Shown: positions 16,310-26,536, counted from the stretch's first letter. The stretch: DNA of 64,000 nt from Neorhizobium galegae (GCF_017877055.1 NZ_JAGIPG010000002.1:868001-932000); one strand, 5' to 3'. The notes: generated by a model not told the origin, from the letters alone. Made by a program: numbers and translations.

Positions 16310-17500
16310 ATGGCCGACGTGACCAAAGAGGAAGTTCTGGCGGTTCTGGCGAAGGTGCGCGGACCGGACCTCGAAGGCGATATCGTCTCGCGCGGCATGG
16401 TCTCGGACGTCTTCATCTCCGAAAACAAGGTCTATTTCTCGATTACAGTCCCGGCAGCGCGGGCAAACGAGTTGGAGCCGTTGCGGGTGGCTGCGGAACG
16501 CACCGTCAAGGCAATGCCAGGCGTCAAGGGAGCGCTGGTGACGCTGACGGCGGACCGCAAGGCGGGCTCCGCTCCGCCGCCGCGTCCGCAGCCCGCCGCT
16601 CCGGCCGTCCATTCGCATTCGCATGGGCACGCCCATGATCACGGCCATAGCCATCCGCCCCAAGGCCAGCAGCCGGCCCAACCGCCGCAGCGGGAAAAGC
16701 CTGGTGTCCCGGGTGTCGGTGCCATCATCGCAGTGGCGTCCGGCAAGGGCGGCGTCGGCAAGTCGACGACGGCGGTCAATCTCGCCCTCGGGCTTCAGGC
16801 GAACGGCCTGCGGGTCGGCATTCTCGATGCCGATATCTATGGGCCTTCCGTGCCGCGCCTCCTGAAGATCACCGGCCGTCCGCAGCAGATCGAAAACCGC
16901 ATCATCAAGCCGATGGAGAATTACGGGCTGAAGGCCATGTCGATGGGCTTCCTCGTTGATGAGGAGACGGCGATGATCTGGCGTGGGCCGATGGTCCAGT
17001 CGGCGCTCCTGCAGATGCTGCGCGAAGTCGCCTGGGGAGACCTCGACGTGCTCGTCGTCGACATGCCGCCGGGCACCGGCGATGTTCAGCTCACCATGGC
17101 CCAGCAGGTGCCTCTGGCCGGCGCAGTGATCGTTTCTACGCCGCAGGACCTGGCGCTTCTCGATGCGCGCAAGGGGATCGCCATGTTCCGAAAGGTCGAG
17201 GTGCCGCTGCTCGGCATCGTCGAGAATATGAGCTATTTCCTCGCTCCCGATACCGGCAAGCGCTACGACATCTTCGGCCATGGCGGCGCGAGAAGCGAGG
17301 CGGAGCGGATCGGCGTGCCGTTCCTGGGCGAGGTTCCGTTGACGATCGACATCCGCGAGCGTTCCGATGCAGGCACCCCCGTCGTCGCCTCCGATCCGGA
17401 AGGAGCCTCGGCAAAGATCTACCGTGAGATTGCCGCAAGGGTCTGGGCCGAGCTTGGTGGCCTCACTCCGCGACCGGCGCCGGCAATCGTTTTCGAATAA
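16310..17500 (+). CDS. mrp: Mrp/ApbC/NBP35-type P-loop ATPase (Fe-S cluster carrier family)
   Basis: 396 residues from the ATG at 16310 (GGGAG 11 nt upstream). N-terminal MIP18/DUF59 domain (about 4-82), a linker with alternating His at 101-115 (HSHSHGHAHDHGHSH), then the ParA/Mrp ATPase with deviant Walker A GKGGVGKST (145-153), VVDMPPGTGDVQLTMAQ and DIFGHGGARSEAE. Family members carry and transfer Fe-S clusters. The usual CPxC cysteines after ENMSYF are replaced (FLAPDTGKR), so cluster binding at that site is unlikely here. Monocistronic appearance. Confidence 0.92.
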   Translation: MADVTKEEVLAVLAKVRGPDLEGDIVSRGMVSDVFISENKVYFSITVPAARANELEPLRVAAERTVKAMPGVKGALVTLTADRKAGSAPPPRPQPAAPAVHSHSHGHAHDHGHSHPPQGQQPAQPPQREKPGVPGVGAIIAVASGKGGVGKSTTAVNLALGLQANGLRVGILDADIYGPSVPRLLKITGRPQQIENRIIKPMENYGLKAMSMGFLVDEETAMIWRGPMVQSALLQMLREVAWGDLDVLVVDMPPGTGDVQLTMAQQVPLAGAVIVSTPQDLALLDARKGIAMFRKVEVPLLGIVENMSYFLAPDTGKRYDIFGHGGARSEAERIGVPFLGEVPLTIDIRERSDAGTPVVASDPEGASAKIYREIAARVWAELGGLTPRPAPAIVFE

Positions 17501-17809
17501 AAATTCGCATATATGTTCCTCAACATTTCGGAATACCTCCCTCGCGCCGATGGACAGGCACTTTGGCGGCGGTTTCCGGCCAAGGCTTTGATGTAGGCCG
17601 CGAATCGTCTTACCGCCGAAGCCCCCTTGAACATATTTGACGCGGGAGTCATGTTGCGGTGCCCGATGAGAGATTTATACGCCTCTTGATTTTGACTATG
17701 GCTGTCTCTATAGGCCCGTCCCGCCGGGACTGGCCGGCAGTCCCGGAACCCGGGAACCGGCAAGCCCGCTTCTCGTTCAAGGCCGACAGCTTTCGGTCGG
17801 AGACCATGA
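17501..17809. other. Intergenic region / corA leader
   Basis: 309 bp, no gene recognised. It holds a perfect 8-bp hairpin at 17724-17746 and a smaller one (CCGAC/GTCGG) just before the corA ribosome-binding site; these could form a leader, but no T-run follows either. Confidence 0.45.
17724..17746 (+). promoter_or_regulatory. GC-rich hairpin upstream of corA
   Basis: CCGGGACT (17724-17731) and AGTCCCGG (17739-17746) form a perfect 8-bp stem with a 7-nt loop, 63 nt before the corA start. No U-tract follows, so it is not a standard terminator; it may be a leader element or incidental. Confidence 0.35.
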
Positions 17810-18781
17810 TTGATCAATGTCTATAGCGCCACTGGCTCGATGAAGACGCTTGCGCCGGCCGAGGCGCTGCGCCGGCTTCCAGACGACATCGTCTGGATCG
17901 ACCTGATCGAACCGACGCCGCAGGAAGACGCCTATGTCGAGGGCCTCCTCGGAATTCAAGTCCCGACCCGCGAGGATCTGAAGGACATCGAGCCTTCGAG
18001 CCGCCTTTATATCGAGAAGGATTCGGTGTTCATGACCGCATCGCTCGTCTGGCGTGCCGATGGCAAGGATCCGCAGCTCACCGACGTCGCCTTCATCCTG
18101 TCCGGCAGCCGGCTGATCACCGTGCGCTATGCCGAGCCGAAAAGCTTCCAGCTGTTCATCGCCAGCTTGAGCCGTCTGCCGGAACCCGGGCGCGATGGTG
18201 CCACGTTGCTGGCAAGACTTCTTGAAACCATCGCCGATCGCACGGCCGAAATTCTCGAGCAGACGGTCGATCACGTCGATGCGCTGTCGACGGACATCTT
18301 CCGCGACCGCGGCAAGCGCCGCCCGCCGCAGTTCCTGGAACGCAAGCTCGCCGATATCGCCGAATACCACCGGTTGATCAGCAAGGTGCGCGACAGCCTG
18401 GGTTCGCTTGCCAGGCTGTTGACCTTTCTGATGAACGTGCCATTGATCAGCCAGGACAAGAGCGACGACAACCTCTGCCGTACCGTTGCGCGGGATGTCG
18501 ATTCGCTTTCGGAACATGCCTCTTACATCGCCGGCAACATCGCCTTTCTGCTGGATGCTTCGCTCGGGCTGATCAATGTCGAGCAGAACTCCATCATCAA
18601 GATATTCTCCATCGCGTCGGTCGTGTTCCTGCCTCCGACGCTCGTTGCCTCGATCTACGGCATGAACTTTAAATTCATGCCGGAACTCGAGTGGCATATC
18701 GGATATCCGCTCGCGATCCTGGCGATGCTTCTATCCGCCATCATCCCCTTTTTCTTCTTTCGCTGGAAAGGCTGGCTTTAA
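17810..18781 (+). CDS. corA: CorA-family magnesium/divalent cation channel
   Basis: 323 residues; a long cytosolic N-terminal domain and two C-terminal membrane helices, the first followed by the signature YGMN (in [16 protein letters not shown]). It carries Mg2+ (or Co2+/Ni2+) across the inner membrane as a pentamer. The start is TTG at 17810 (reads INVYSATGS), with GGAG 7 nt upstream; the ATG at 17806 is out of frame and stops after six codons. kup follows by 14 nt, so Mg2+ and K+ uptake genes are co-transcribed. Confidence 0.93.
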   Translation: MINVYSATGSMKTLAPAEALRRLPDDIVWIDLIEPTPQEDAYVEGLLGIQVPTREDLKDIEPSSRLYIEKDSVFMTASLVWRADGKDPQLTDVAFILSGSRLITVRYAEPKSFQLFIASLSRLPEPGRDGATLLARLLETIADRTAEILEQTVDHVDALSTDIFRDRGKRRPPQFLERKLADIAEYHRLISKVRDSLGSLARLLTFLMNVPLISQDKSDDNLCRTVARDVDSLSEHASYIAGNIAFLLDASLGLINVEQNSIIKIFSIASVVFLPPTLVASIYGMNFKFMPELEWHIGYPLAILAMLLSAIIPFFFFRWKGWL

Positions 18782-18795
18782 GCCGGACATCCCCC

Positions 18796-20697
18796 ATGGG
18801 TCACCCCGCTGAACATCACGACGCCGAGAAAACGAAGGTCCAAGGCCTTTTTGCGCTCGCACTCGGCTCCGTCGGCGTCGTCTACGGCGACATCGGCACG
18901 AGCCCGCTTTATGCATTCCGCGAGGCTCTGAAGCCGATCGCCCACGACGGCGTCACGGAACTCGAGATCATCGGCCTCATCTCGCTGATGATCTGGACGC
19001 TGACGATCATCGTCACGTTCAAATACGTGCTTTTCCTGCTGCGCGCCGACAACGACGGCGAAGGCGGCACGCTCTCGCTCCTTGCGCTTTTGACCAAGAC
19101 CGCCAATGGCCACAGGGCAACGTTGATGCTGCTCGGCCTCATCGGCGCCGCGCTTTTTCTTGGCGATGCGATGATCACTCCGGCATTGTCGGTCCTGTCC
19201 GCGGTCGAGGGTCTGAAGCTGGTGGCGCCGTCGATGAGCAGCGCCGTGGTACCGATCTCGGTCGGCATCCTGATTGGCCTTTTCACCATCCAGTCGAAGG
19301 GAACGGGTCTTGTATCGCGCTTCTTCGGGCCGATCACCGCCGTCTGGTTCATCGTCATGGGTGCCGGCGGCGTCGCCCATATATCGGACGATTACAGCAT
19401 CCTGGCGGCCTTTAATCCGGTCTATGCGGTCGAATTCATGCTGAACGAAAGTTTTGTCGGCATCGTCGTCCTCGGCGCCGTTTTCCTGACGGTTACCGGT
19501 GCCGAAGCGCTTTATGCGGACCTTGGCCATTTCGGCCGACGGCCGATCCAGTGGGCATGGTTCACGCTCGTCTTCCCGGCGCTGACGTTGAACTATCTGG
19601 GGCAGGGTGCTCTGGTGCTGAAGCACCCGGAAGCGATGTCCGATCCGTTCTACCTGATGTTCCCGCAATGGGCGCTGCTGCCGGTGGTCATTCTCGCGAC
19701 CGCGGCCACCATCATCGCCAGCCAGGCGGTGATCACCGGTGCTTTCTCGCTGGTCCGCCAGGGGATCCATCTCGGCTATCTGCCGCGCATGCAGATCCTG
19801 ATCACCTCCGAGACCAATACCGGGCAGATCTTCCTGCCGGGGGTCAACACCCTGCTTCTGGTCGGTGTGAGCGCGCTGGTCCTGGGCTTCGGAAGTTCCG
19901 AATCGCTTGCCACCGCCTACGGTATCTCGGTGACCGGCGCCATGGTCGTCACCACGCTGATGGCGTTCGAATTCGTGCGGGTGAAATGGAAATGGCCGCA
20001 GACTTTCGCGATCTGCATTCTGGCCCCGCTGCTTGCCCTGGAACTGGTCTTCCTCGGTGCCAACCTTTTGAAGATCCACGACGGCGGCTGGGTTCCGGTC
20101 ATGATGGCGATCATCTTCACCATCGTCATGTGGACCTGGAAGCGCGGCACCGCGATCCTCTTCGAAAAGACCCGCCGCATCGACGTGCCGCTCGAAACCT
20201 TCATTCCGATGGTCGAGAAGAAGAGCGATCATGCGCCGGTATCCGTGCCCGGCGTCGCGATCTTCCTGACCAGCGATCCGGAAACCGCGCCCGCCGCGCT
20301 GTTGCACAACATCAAGCACAACCACGTCCTGCACGAAAAGAACGTCGTGCTGACCATCGTCACGGTCAACAAGCCGCGTGTGTCGCTTGAGGAGCGGTTC
20401 AAGATCGAGAAGGTCTCGGAGCGGTTCACGCTGATCGAACTGCGCTTCGGCTTCATGCAGTCGCACAATGTCTCGCAGGCGCTCGCCTATCTGCGCAAGA
20501 CGGGCTTCAAGTTCGACATCATGTCGACCTCTTTCTATCTCGGCCGCCGCAAGTTGGTGCCGGATGCCGAATCCGGCATGCCGATGTGGCAGGACCGGCT
20601 GTTCATCGCCATGGCAAACACCGCGACCGACCCGTCCGACTACTTCCACCTGCCGGCCAACCGCGTCGTCGAACTCGGCTCGCATGTCATCATCTGA
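18796..20697 (+). CDS. kup: Low-affinity potassium/proton symporter Kup
   Basis: 633 residues of the KUP/HAK/KT family. [20 protein letters not shown] near residues 24-43 is the family signature; [27 protein letters not shown] and about 12 hydrophobic helices follow, then a soluble C-terminal tail with [12 protein letters not shown] and [14 protein letters not shown]. Imports K+ with H+. The start is the ATG at 18796 ([17 protein letters not shown]); the frame runs further upstream into corA. A GC-rich hairpin directly follows the stop. Confidence 0.95.
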   Translation: MGHPAEHHDAEKTKVQGLFALALGSVGVVYGDIGTSPLYAFREALKPIAHDGVTELEIIGLISLMIWTLTIIVTFKYVLFLLRADNDGEGGTLSLLALLTKTANGHRATLMLLGLIGAALFLGDAMITPALSVLSAVEGLKLVAPSMSSAVVPISVGILIGLFTIQSKGTGLVSRFFGPITAVWFIVMGAGGVAHISDDYSILAAFNPVYAVEFMLNESFVGIVVLGAVFLTVTGAEALYADLGHFGRRPIQWAWFTLVFPALTLNYLGQGALVLKHPEAMSDPFYLMFPQWALLPVVILATAATIIASQAVITGAFSLVRQGIHLGYLPRMQILITSETNTGQIFLPGVNTLLLVGVSALVLGFGSSESLATAYGISVTGAMVVTTLMAFEFVRVKWKWPQTFAICILAPLLALELVFLGANLLKIHDGGWVPVMMAIIFTIVMWTWKRGTAILFEKTRRIDVPLETFIPMVEKKSDHAPVSVPGVAIFLTSDPETAPAALLHNIKHNHVLHEKNVVLTIVTVNKPRVSLEERFKIEKVSERFTLIELRFGFMQSHNVSQALAYLRKTGFKFDIMSTSFYLGRRKLVPDAESGMPMWQDRLFIAMANTATDPSDYFHLPANRVVELGSHVII

Positions 20698-20716
20698 GGC
20701 ACGCCATTGGCGTGCC
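20698..20716 (+). terminator. Hairpin after kup, possible terminator
   Basis: GGCACGCC (20698-20705), ATT loop, GGCGTGCC (20709-20716): perfect 8-bp stem beginning on the base after the stop codon. The following bases are C/T-mixed rather than a T-run, so termination efficiency is uncertain. Confidence 0.5.
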
Positions 20717-20833
20717 CTTCGCTGACATTGATGTGAATGTGCTAATTCAGGCTGGCTGTCGGGCGTTTTCCGCAGCCGGCGTTAACCGCTCATCAAGGTT
20801 AATGATTGATCTTCATCGGGTTCTTGTTGCCCT

Positions 20834-22024
20834 GTGGAGTTTAAGGTTTTGCGTTCGAAGAGTGTTTTGCGTCGCAAGTCCTCATCCGGACTGAATGGAT
20901 GGACTTCTCCGGCCGTCTTCGGCCTTGCCTGCTGGCTGGTTTTCCCCTCCGCCCCCGCCCATGGCGATCTCGCCGACCTTCTGACCGGTTTCGACAGCGC
21001 CGAACAATGGCGCATGGTGCTGACCGATTCGCCGGCGGGCTCGATCCATCAGGCCTCGCTCGCATTTCCCGGCCTGAAGAACGCGGTTTCCGGCAATGCT
21101 GGCCTCGAACTTCCGGACGGCCGCAAGATCGCACTTGTCGACGAGAAAAAATCCTCCGATCCGCGCCCCGATGAAGACCGCGTCAACCGCGCCGCCAAGA
21201 AGGGCCGCATTGTCACAATTGAGCCCATGCAGCCGCCCAAGGCCTTTTCTGCCGGTTCCGTGCTGCAACGTTCGAGTTCCCTGACTTTGCCCATCGACAA
21301 CCCTGATGAACTGGCGAAGTTCGCCAAGGCTGCGAAGGCTGAGAAGCCGGTCGAGCTCGCCTCCTTTTATTTCCGCAAGAAGGACGAGCCGAAGCCTGAG
21401 GACGACCTTATGCCGATGATCGCGAGCCTCATCAACAACAATCAGGCCGACGTACTGGCAACCGCCTATGCGCCGGCCCCGGCGCGGGATTTCGCCAAGG
21501 AATCGCCCTTCGACGCTATCCTAAAGGAAAAGCCGAGCGCCGGCCGCTTCATTCCGCCGATCGGTCTCGATGATCACGCCTGGGCTGCGACGCCGCTGCC
21601 GCCTTCCTCCTTCTCGGCGCGCGAGCAGCAATGCCTCGCCTCCGGCATCTATTTCGAGGCGCGCGGCGAATCCGCCCGCGGCCAGGCGGCGGTCGCCCAG
21701 GTGATCCTGAACCGCGTCCGCAATCCGGCCTATCCCGATACGATCTGCGACGTCGTCTACCAGAACGAGGATTGGCGCAACCGCTGCCAGTTCTCCTTTG
21801 CCTGCGACAATATCAAGGACCGCATCCGCTCCGAATACCACTGGAAGATGGCACGCGAAGTGGCCATGGCCGTGACCGCCGGCAAGATATGGCTCCCGGA
21901 AGTCGGTTCCGCCACGCATTATCATGCCGTCTATGTCCACCCCGACTGGGCGCGCACGATGAAGAAGGTCGGCCGCATCGGCCTGCACGTCTTCTACCGC
22001 ACCTATGGCGGCGGCTGGAGCTGA
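20834..22024 (+). CDS. SleB-like cell wall hydrolase
   Basis: 396 residues. Basic N-terminus then a hydrophobic signal/anchor (about residues 22-38, AVFGLACWLVFPSAPAHG), a long low-complexity periplasmic linker, and a C-terminal Hydrolase_2/SleB domain (about 260-396) with IYFEARGES carrying the catalytic Glu, AVAQVILNRVRNPAYPDTIC, CQFSFACD and ATHYHAVYVHPDWA. Likely a periplasmic peptidoglycan lytic transglycosylase or amidase. The GTG at 20834 has no clear ribosome site; a TTG at 20849 with GGAG and AAGG just upstream is an equally good start. Confidence 0.85.
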   Translation: MEFKVLRSKSVLRRKSSSGLNGWTSPAVFGLACWLVFPSAPAHGDLADLLTGFDSAEQWRMVLTDSPAGSIHQASLAFPGLKNAVSGNAGLELPDGRKIALVDEKKSSDPRPDEDRVNRAAKKGRIVTIEPMQPPKAFSAGSVLQRSSSLTLPIDNPDELAKFAKAAKAEKPVELASFYFRKKDEPKPEDDLMPMIASLINNNQADVLATAYAPAPARDFAKESPFDAILKEKPSAGRFIPPIGLDDHAWAATPLPPSSFSAREQQCLASGIYFEARGESARGQAAVAQVILNRVRNPAYPDTICDVVYQNEDWRNRCQFSFACDNIKDRIRSEYHWKMAREVAMAVTAGKIWLPEVGSATHYHAVYVHPDWARTMKKVGRIGLHVFYRTYGGGWS

Positions 22025-22147
22025 GCCGCTTTCTGTCACCGCCACAGGCGGCGATTCCCGCGGCAGTTTTACCCGGCTTCGGTTGTGTTCGTTTTAAGTG
22101 ATTGAATTTGCTTTGTTAATTTACCTGGATCGAAGAGTCTTGGACGC

Positions 22148-22176
22148 CTTGACTATAGGGGCGGGCAAAACTATGT
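22148..22176 (+). promoter_or_regulatory. Sigma-70-type promoter of the atp F0 operon
   Basis: CTTGAC (22148-22153), exactly 17 nt, CTATGT (22171-22176), nearly matching the rhizobial housekeeping consensus. It predicts transcription start near 22183, about 108 nt before atpI. The rest of the gap 22025-22290 shows no gene. Confidence 0.7.
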
Positions 22177-22290
22177 TGCGCGCGACTTGAAAACGGGCCG
22201 GACGGCGCGAAATCCCCCGCTAACTGCAGTTTTTGCGGTTGGAAAGCATGAAACCGGTTGTGCCGGGAGCAGAAATAGGGGAGGACGCAC

Positions 22291-22656
22291 ATGACGGATC
22301 ACCGCGACGATGGTCTGGAAGAGCGCCGGAAGCGCTTGTCCGCGAAACTTGCGGACAAGAAGGCTGACGACGCGGCAGAGGCGAAGAGGGACGCGCAATC
22401 CGAGGAAAGCCGAAAAGGCATGGCCTTGGGCTTGAAGCTCTCCTCCGAGTTCATCTCCGCAGTCGCGGTCGGGGCTATTTTGGGCTTTTTGCTCGACCGT
22501 TTTGCCGGCACTGCGCCGTGGGGGATGATTGTTCTTCTCCTCCTCGGGTTCTGTGCAGGTGTGCTGAACGTGCTTCGCTCCGTGGGAATGGTGGCTCCGC
22601 CGCCGACCACGAACCAGCAAAGCGGCAAGGATGACAAGGGAAGCGGCGGCCAATGA
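22291..22656 (+). CDS. atpI: ATP synthase protein I
   Basis: 121 residues: charged Arg/Lys/Glu-rich N-terminus, two membrane helices (about 50-68 and 75-95, with FISAVAVGAILGFLLDRFAG and GMIVLLLLGFCAGVLNVLRS), Gly/Ser-rich end. AtpI assists c-ring assembly of F-type ATP synthase. GGGGAGG precedes the ATG. First gene of the F0 operon, 63 nt before atpB. Confidence 0.93.
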   Translation: MTDHRDDGLEERRKRLSAKLADKKADDAAEAKRDAQSEESRKGMALGLKLSSEFISAVAVGAILGFLLDRFAGTAPWGMIVLLLLGFCAGVLNVLRSVGMVAPPPTTNQQSGKDDKGSGGQ

Positions 22657-22719
22657 TAGGCCCGGTTTCTGGAAATGCAATTGAGCCGACCTGGCGCGGC
22701 TAAGGACAAGAGGTAGACG

Positions 22720-23472
22720 GTGGCAAACGATCCGATCCATCAGTTCCAGATCAGCAAGATCGTACCGATCGAGATCGGCGGCATCGATTTCTCTTTTACC
22801 AATGCGTCTCTTTTCATGGTGGCAACCGTCGCCTGTGCCGCTGGCTTCCTGTATTTCTCGACCTCGCAGCGCGGCCTGATCCCCGGCCGGGCGCAGTCGG
22901 TCGCGGAAATGTCCTATGAATTCATTGCCGGAATGCTGCGCGAAGGCGCCGGCAGCAGCGGCATGAAATTCTTCCCGCTGGTCTTCTCGCTGTTCATGTT
23001 CGTGCTGACCGCCAACCTGCTCGGCATGTTCCCTTATTTCTACACGATCACCAGCCAGATCATCGTCACCTTCGCGCTGGCGATCCTCGTCATCGGCACG
23101 GTCCTCGTCTACGGCTTCTATAAGCACGGCCTGCACTTCCTGAAGCTCTTCGTACCCTCGGGCGTGCCTTTCTTGCTGCTGTTCCTGGTGGTTCCGATCG
23201 AGCTGATCTCGTTCCTGTCCCGGCCGATTTCGCTTTCCATCCGTCTTTTCGCCAACATGCTGGCTGGCCATATCACGCTCAAAGTGTTCGCGGGCTTCGT
23301 CGCCTCGCTCGGAACCATGGGCGCGCTGGGTGTCGGCGGCGCAGTCCTGCCTCTCATCATGACGGTCGCCCTGACCGGTCTCGAATTCCTCGTCGCCTTC
23401 CTCCAGGCTTACGTCTTCGCGGTGCTGACTTGCATGTACCTCAACGACGCGATCCATCCCGGCGGGCACTAA
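22720..23472 (+). CDS. atpB: F0F1 ATP synthase subunit a
   Basis: 250 residues, five to six membrane helices. Contains the proton-channel segment [15 protein letters not shown] with the essential Arg, and the last helix block [20 protein letters not shown]. Forms the stator half-channels beside the c-ring. GTG start at 22720 with AGAGGT upstream. Part of the separate F0 operon typical of alphaproteobacteria. Confidence 0.96.
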   Translation: MANDPIHQFQISKIVPIEIGGIDFSFTNASLFMVATVACAAGFLYFSTSQRGLIPGRAQSVAEMSYEFIAGMLREGAGSSGMKFFPLVFSLFMFVLTANLLGMFPYFYTITSQIIVTFALAILVIGTVLVYGFYKHGLHFLKLFVPSGVPFLLLFLVVPIELISFLSRPISLSIRLFANMLAGHITLKVFAGFVASLGTMGALGVGGAVLPLIMTVALTGLEFLVAFLQAYVFAVLTCMYLNDAIHPGGH

Positions 23473-23540
23473 GGATAAACGACATTGGCGTCCTGAGGCG
23501 TCAGTCATCAGCCGCAACAACCATTTCGAAGGAGTTTCTC

Positions 23541-23768
23541 ATGGAAGCGGAAGCAGCAAAGTTCATCGGTGCAGGCCTGGCTTGCTTTGGCATGGCCGGC
23601 ACGGCTCTTGGCCTTGGCAACATCTTCGGCAGCTACCTCTCGGGCGCTCTGCGCAACCCGTCCGCCGCTGACAGCCAGTTCGGCCGTCTGGTGTTCGGCT
23701 TCGCCGTTACGGAAGCTCTGGGCATCTTCTCGCTGCTCATCGCTCTCCTGCTCCTGTACGCAGTCTAA
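23541..23768 (+). CDS. atpE: F0F1 ATP synthase subunit c
   Basis: 75 residues, two membrane helices joined by the polar loop RNPSA (38-42). Glu58 in [12 protein letters not shown] is the proton-carrying carboxylate. The N-terminal helix has [20 protein letters not shown]. Start at 23541 with GAAGGAG 7 nt upstream; a longer open frame from 23430 lies in the atpB tail and is not coding. Confidence 0.96.
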   Translation: MEAEAAKFIGAGLACFGMAGTALGLGNIFGSYLSGALRNPSAADSQFGRLVFGFAVTEALGIFSLLIALLLLYAV

Positions 23769-23852
23769 GATCTGTCCAGGAAATTCGGATCGCGGCCGCT
23801 TGCAAAAGGCGTGCCGTGATCCTTCGCATTTGGAATACACCTGGAGGTGATG

Positions 23853-24452
23853 ATGTTCGTGACCTCGGCATATGCGCAAACCGCGCCGGCCGCTACTGAT
23901 CCGCATGCCGCGCCTGCTGGCGAAGCACATACCGAAACCGGCGCTGCCCATGGTGGCGGCGTTTTCCCGCCGTTCGACTCGACCCATTTTTCGTCGCAGC
24001 TGCTTTGGCTCGTCATCACCTTCGGCCTCTTCTATCTCCTGATGAAGAAGGTCATCGTTCCACGCGTCGGCGGCATTCTCGAACACCGCCACGACCGGAT
24101 CGCCCAGGACCTCGACGAAGCCGCCCGCCTGAAGGCGGAAGCGGACGCCGCTGTCGAGACCTATGAAAAGGAACTGGCTGCCGCCCGTTCCAAGGGCCAC
24201 AAGATTGCCGAAACCGCTCGCGAGGCCGCCAAGACCAAGGCTGCCGCCGACCGCACAGCGATCGAGGCCGAACTTGCCGACAAGCTCTCTGCTGCCGAAA
24301 ACCGCATCGGTGAAATCAAGGCGAAGGCCTTTGCCGAAGTCAGCCAGATCGCTGAAGATACCGCTTCTGCCATCGTTGATCAGCTGATCGGCGCCAAGGC
24401 AAGCGGCGACGACATCAAGGCTGCAGTCGCAGCCGCGAAGACGGAGGCCTGA
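23853..24452 (+). CDS. atpG: F0F1 ATP synthase subunit b' (second b subunit)
   Basis: 199 residues: short Ala/Pro/His-rich N-terminus, one membrane helix (about 52-70, [20 protein letters not shown]), then a long charged coiled coil (Glu/Lys/Ala-rich) forming the peripheral stalk with subunit b. Of consecutive ATGs at 23850 and 23853, the second has better spacing from GGAGG. b' subunits occur in photosynthetic bacteria and alphaproteobacteria. atpF follows after 3 nt. Confidence 0.93.
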   Translation: MFVTSAYAQTAPAATDPHAAPAGEAHTETGAAHGGGVFPPFDSTHFSSQLLWLVITFGLFYLLMKKVIVPRVGGILEHRHDRIAQDLDEAARLKAEADAAVETYEKELAAARSKGHKIAETAREAAKTKAAADRTAIEAELADKLSAAENRIGEIKAKAFAEVSQIAEDTASAIVDQLIGAKASGDDIKAAVAAAKTEA

Positions 24453-24455
24453 TCG

Positions 24456-24941
24456 ATGGCATTCGATGCAACATTTTTCGCGCTCGTAGGTCTCGTTCTC
24501 TTCCTGGCACTGGTCGTATATCTGAAAGTCCCGGGCATGTTGGCGAAGTCGCTCGACGAGCGCGCCGCCAACATCACCAAGGAACTCGACGAAGCCAAGC
24601 GTCTGCGCGAAGAAGCCCAGACCCTGCTCGCCGAATACCAGCGCAAGCGCAAGGAAGCCGAAGCGGAAGCCGCTCAGATCGTGGCGGTCGCCGAACGCGA
24701 AGCAGCGGCCCTGACCGAGGAAGCCCGCCAGAAGACCGAGGAATTCGTCGCTCGCCGCAACGCGCTTTCCGAGCAGAAGATCAAACAGGCGGAAGCCGAA
24801 GCGATCGGTGCCGTGCGCTCCGCCGCGGTCGACCTCGCCATCGCCGCCGCCCAGAGCGTCATCGCCCGCAAGGCGGACACCTCCACCCAGGACACGCTCT
24901 TCAAGGACGCCGTCGGCAAGGTGCAGTCGCGATTGAACTGA
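24456..24941 (+). CDS. atpF: F0F1 ATP synthase subunit b
   Basis: 161 residues: N-terminal membrane helix (FFALVGLVLFLALVVYL) and a long Ala/Glu/Arg coiled coil, ending with the delta-binding AAQSVIARKADTS region. Pairs with b' as the stator stalk. Last gene of the operon; a strong terminator follows. F1 genes are not in this window. Confidence 0.95.
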   Translation: MAFDATFFALVGLVLFLALVVYLKVPGMLAKSLDERAANITKELDEAKRLREEAQTLLAEYQRKRKEAEAEAAQIVAVAEREAAALTEEARQKTEEFVARRNALSEQKIKQAEAEAIGAVRSAAVDLAIAAAQSVIARKADTSTQDTLFKDAVGKVQSRLN

Positions 24942-24968
24942 TTTTTAATCAGACAAAGACTTTCCAGA

Positions 24969-24993
24969 GGCCGGGCGAAAACCCGGCCTTTTT
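24969..24993 (+). terminator. Rho-independent terminator of the atp F0 operon
   Basis: GGCCGGG (24969-24975), 6-nt loop, CCCGGCC (24982-24988), then TTTTT: a textbook intrinsic terminator 28 nt after atpF. Confidence 0.92.
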
Positions 24994-25029
24994 GGTTTTG
25001 GGAAATAGGAGATTCCTACGGAGAGCGTC

Positions 25030-25665
25030 ATGCGCAAGCCACGATTGTTCGGCGCAGGCTATAGCGTTTATGTGCGGATCGCCCGCCTCGTCCTGCTCGA
25101 GAAGGGCGTGAACCACGAACTGGTTCCGGTCGATGTCTTTGCGACAGGTGGTCCGCCAATGTCATTCCTCGAACGTCAGCCCTTCGGGCGTATCCCCGCG
25201 TTTGAAGATGGTGACTTTAAGCTCTACGAGACGGGAGCGATCACGCGCTATGTGGACGAGGCATTTGGTGGTCCCGCGTTGCAGCCGGCCACCCCTCGCA
25301 TTCGGGCGCGCATGAACCAGATGATTAGCATTGCGGACAGCTATGTCTACCCCACCCTCGTGTGGGGCATTTACGTCGAGCAGGTTTCCAAACCCGCCAG
25401 CGGCAGGCAGACGGATGTGGCCCGCCTGGATGCTGCGCTCGAAAGGGCGCCGACCTGTCTGAAGGCCCTTGCCGACCTGTCGCAGAACCATGCGTGGCTC
25501 TGCGGGGATGGGATCAGCCTGGCAGACCTTCATTTGGCGCCGATGATCGACTACTTCATGAAGTCACCCGTCGCAAACGATCTGCTGGGCAAGCATTCCG
25601 GCCTGATGTCCTGGTGGGAGCGGGTATCCGAGCGGTCGAGCATGCTCAAGACGATACCGACGTGA
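25030..25665 (+). CDS. Glutathione S-transferase family protein
   Basis: 211 residues. N-terminal thioredoxin-fold half (about 1-78) with GYSVYVRIARLVLLEKGV and the glutathione-contacting FGRIPAFEDGDFKLYETGAI (cis-Pro and Glu-Thr pair), then the helical half with GDGISLADLHLAPMIDYF, the conserved capping-box Asp. Likely conjugates or reduces electrophiles with GSH in the cytosol; substrate unknown. GGAGAG upstream. Convergent with rnhB. Confidence 0.88.
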   Translation: MRKPRLFGAGYSVYVRIARLVLLEKGVNHELVPVDVFATGGPPMSFLERQPFGRIPAFEDGDFKLYETGAITRYVDEAFGGPALQPATPRIRARMNQMISIADSYVYPTLVWGIYVEQVSKPASGRQTDVARLDAALERAPTCLKALADLSQNHAWLCGDGISLADLHLAPMIDYFMKSPVANDLLGKHSGLMSWWERVSERSSMLKTIPT

Positions 25666-25701
25666 GTTTACTGTGCTGGACGGCCGTAGATTTCTACCGG
25701 C

Positions 25702-26370
25702 TTACGCCTCGGGCAGGTCATCCTTTTTAAGCGGCCGAAAACTCATCCGGTGAAGGGAGCAGGGGCCGTGCGCATCGATACCAGCGCGGTGCTGCGGCGT
25801 TCCGTAACCAACATGATTGGCAAAACCATAGGCCGGGTAGACCAGATGGGCGCGGGTCATCATCCGGTCGCGGGTTACCTTGGCAATGATCGAGGCGGCG
25901 GCAATCGAGACCGAGCGGGCATCACCCTTGATGACCGCTTTGCCGGGGCAGCAAAGGCCTTGCGGCACGTCGCGGCCGTCGGCAAGCACATAGGCCGGTG
26001 TCACCGCAAGTCCGGCGACCGCGCGGCGCATGGCGTCGAGGCTGGCACGCAGGATATTGCGCTCGTCGATATGCCGCGGACCGGAGGCAGCGATCGACAC
26101 TTCCGCCGTCGCCATGATCGCTTCGAAAAGACTTTCGCGCTGGTTAAGGGTCAGCTGCTTGGAATCGTTGAGGCCGTCCGGGATATTGTTCGGGTCGAGG
26201 ATCACGGCGGCAGCAACGACCGGTCCTGCCAGCGGACCACGTCCTGCCTCGTCGGTGCCCGCGACCGGCCAGTGGCCGGCCTGCCGCGCCACAAGTTCCA
26301 GACTGAAATCCGGAACCAGAGGGACGTCTTCGAAAAGCATCGGAGAATCGGGCGACGTGCGAGGTAACAT
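25702..26370 (-). CDS. rnhB: Ribonuclease HII
   Basis: 222-residue RNase HII, which removes misincorporated ribonucleotides and RNA from RNA-DNA hybrids. Active-site residues: D40-E41 in [12 protein letters not shown], Asp in VLADGRDVP, and the conserved [14 protein letters not shown] helix. The open frame continues far upstream (to 26667), but conservation starts at the ATG at 26370 (GAGGT 6 nt upstream). 166 nt after the radical SAM gene on the same strand. Confidence 0.94.
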   Translation of the reverse strand: MLPRTSPDSPMLFEDVPLVPDFSLELVARQAGHWPVAGTDEAGRGPLAGPVVAAAVILDPNNIPDGLNDSKQLTLNQRESLFEAIMATAEVSIAASGPRHIDERNILRASLDAMRRAVAGLAVTPAYVLADGRDVPQGLCCPGKAVIKGDARSVSIAAASIIAKVTRDRMMTRAHLVYPAYGFANHVGYGTPQHRAGIDAHGPCSLHRMSFRPLKKDDLPEA

Positions 26371-26536
26371 GGCGGCAACCTCGCACGTCGTCCCGACCTC
26401 CTGCAACCCCCGGCGGGCGATTGCGGCGTCGCTATCCACCGAGGGGCGGCGGTGGAACCGGGGTATTTTCCGACGCGGGGACAGGGCGGGTCGCGTCGGA
26501 AATGGGAATTCGCAATGAAACCGGAACAGGGTCCGG

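Noticed and set aside
18778..20685. 635-codon minus-strand open frame opposite kup
   Set aside because: Antisense of kup, with extreme His/Arg/Asp composition and no recognisable family; long antisense frames are common at this GC.
20698..20833. tRNA-like stem after kup
   Set aside because: Only one hairpin forms; no T-loop or CCA end. Interpreted as a terminator-like hairpin.
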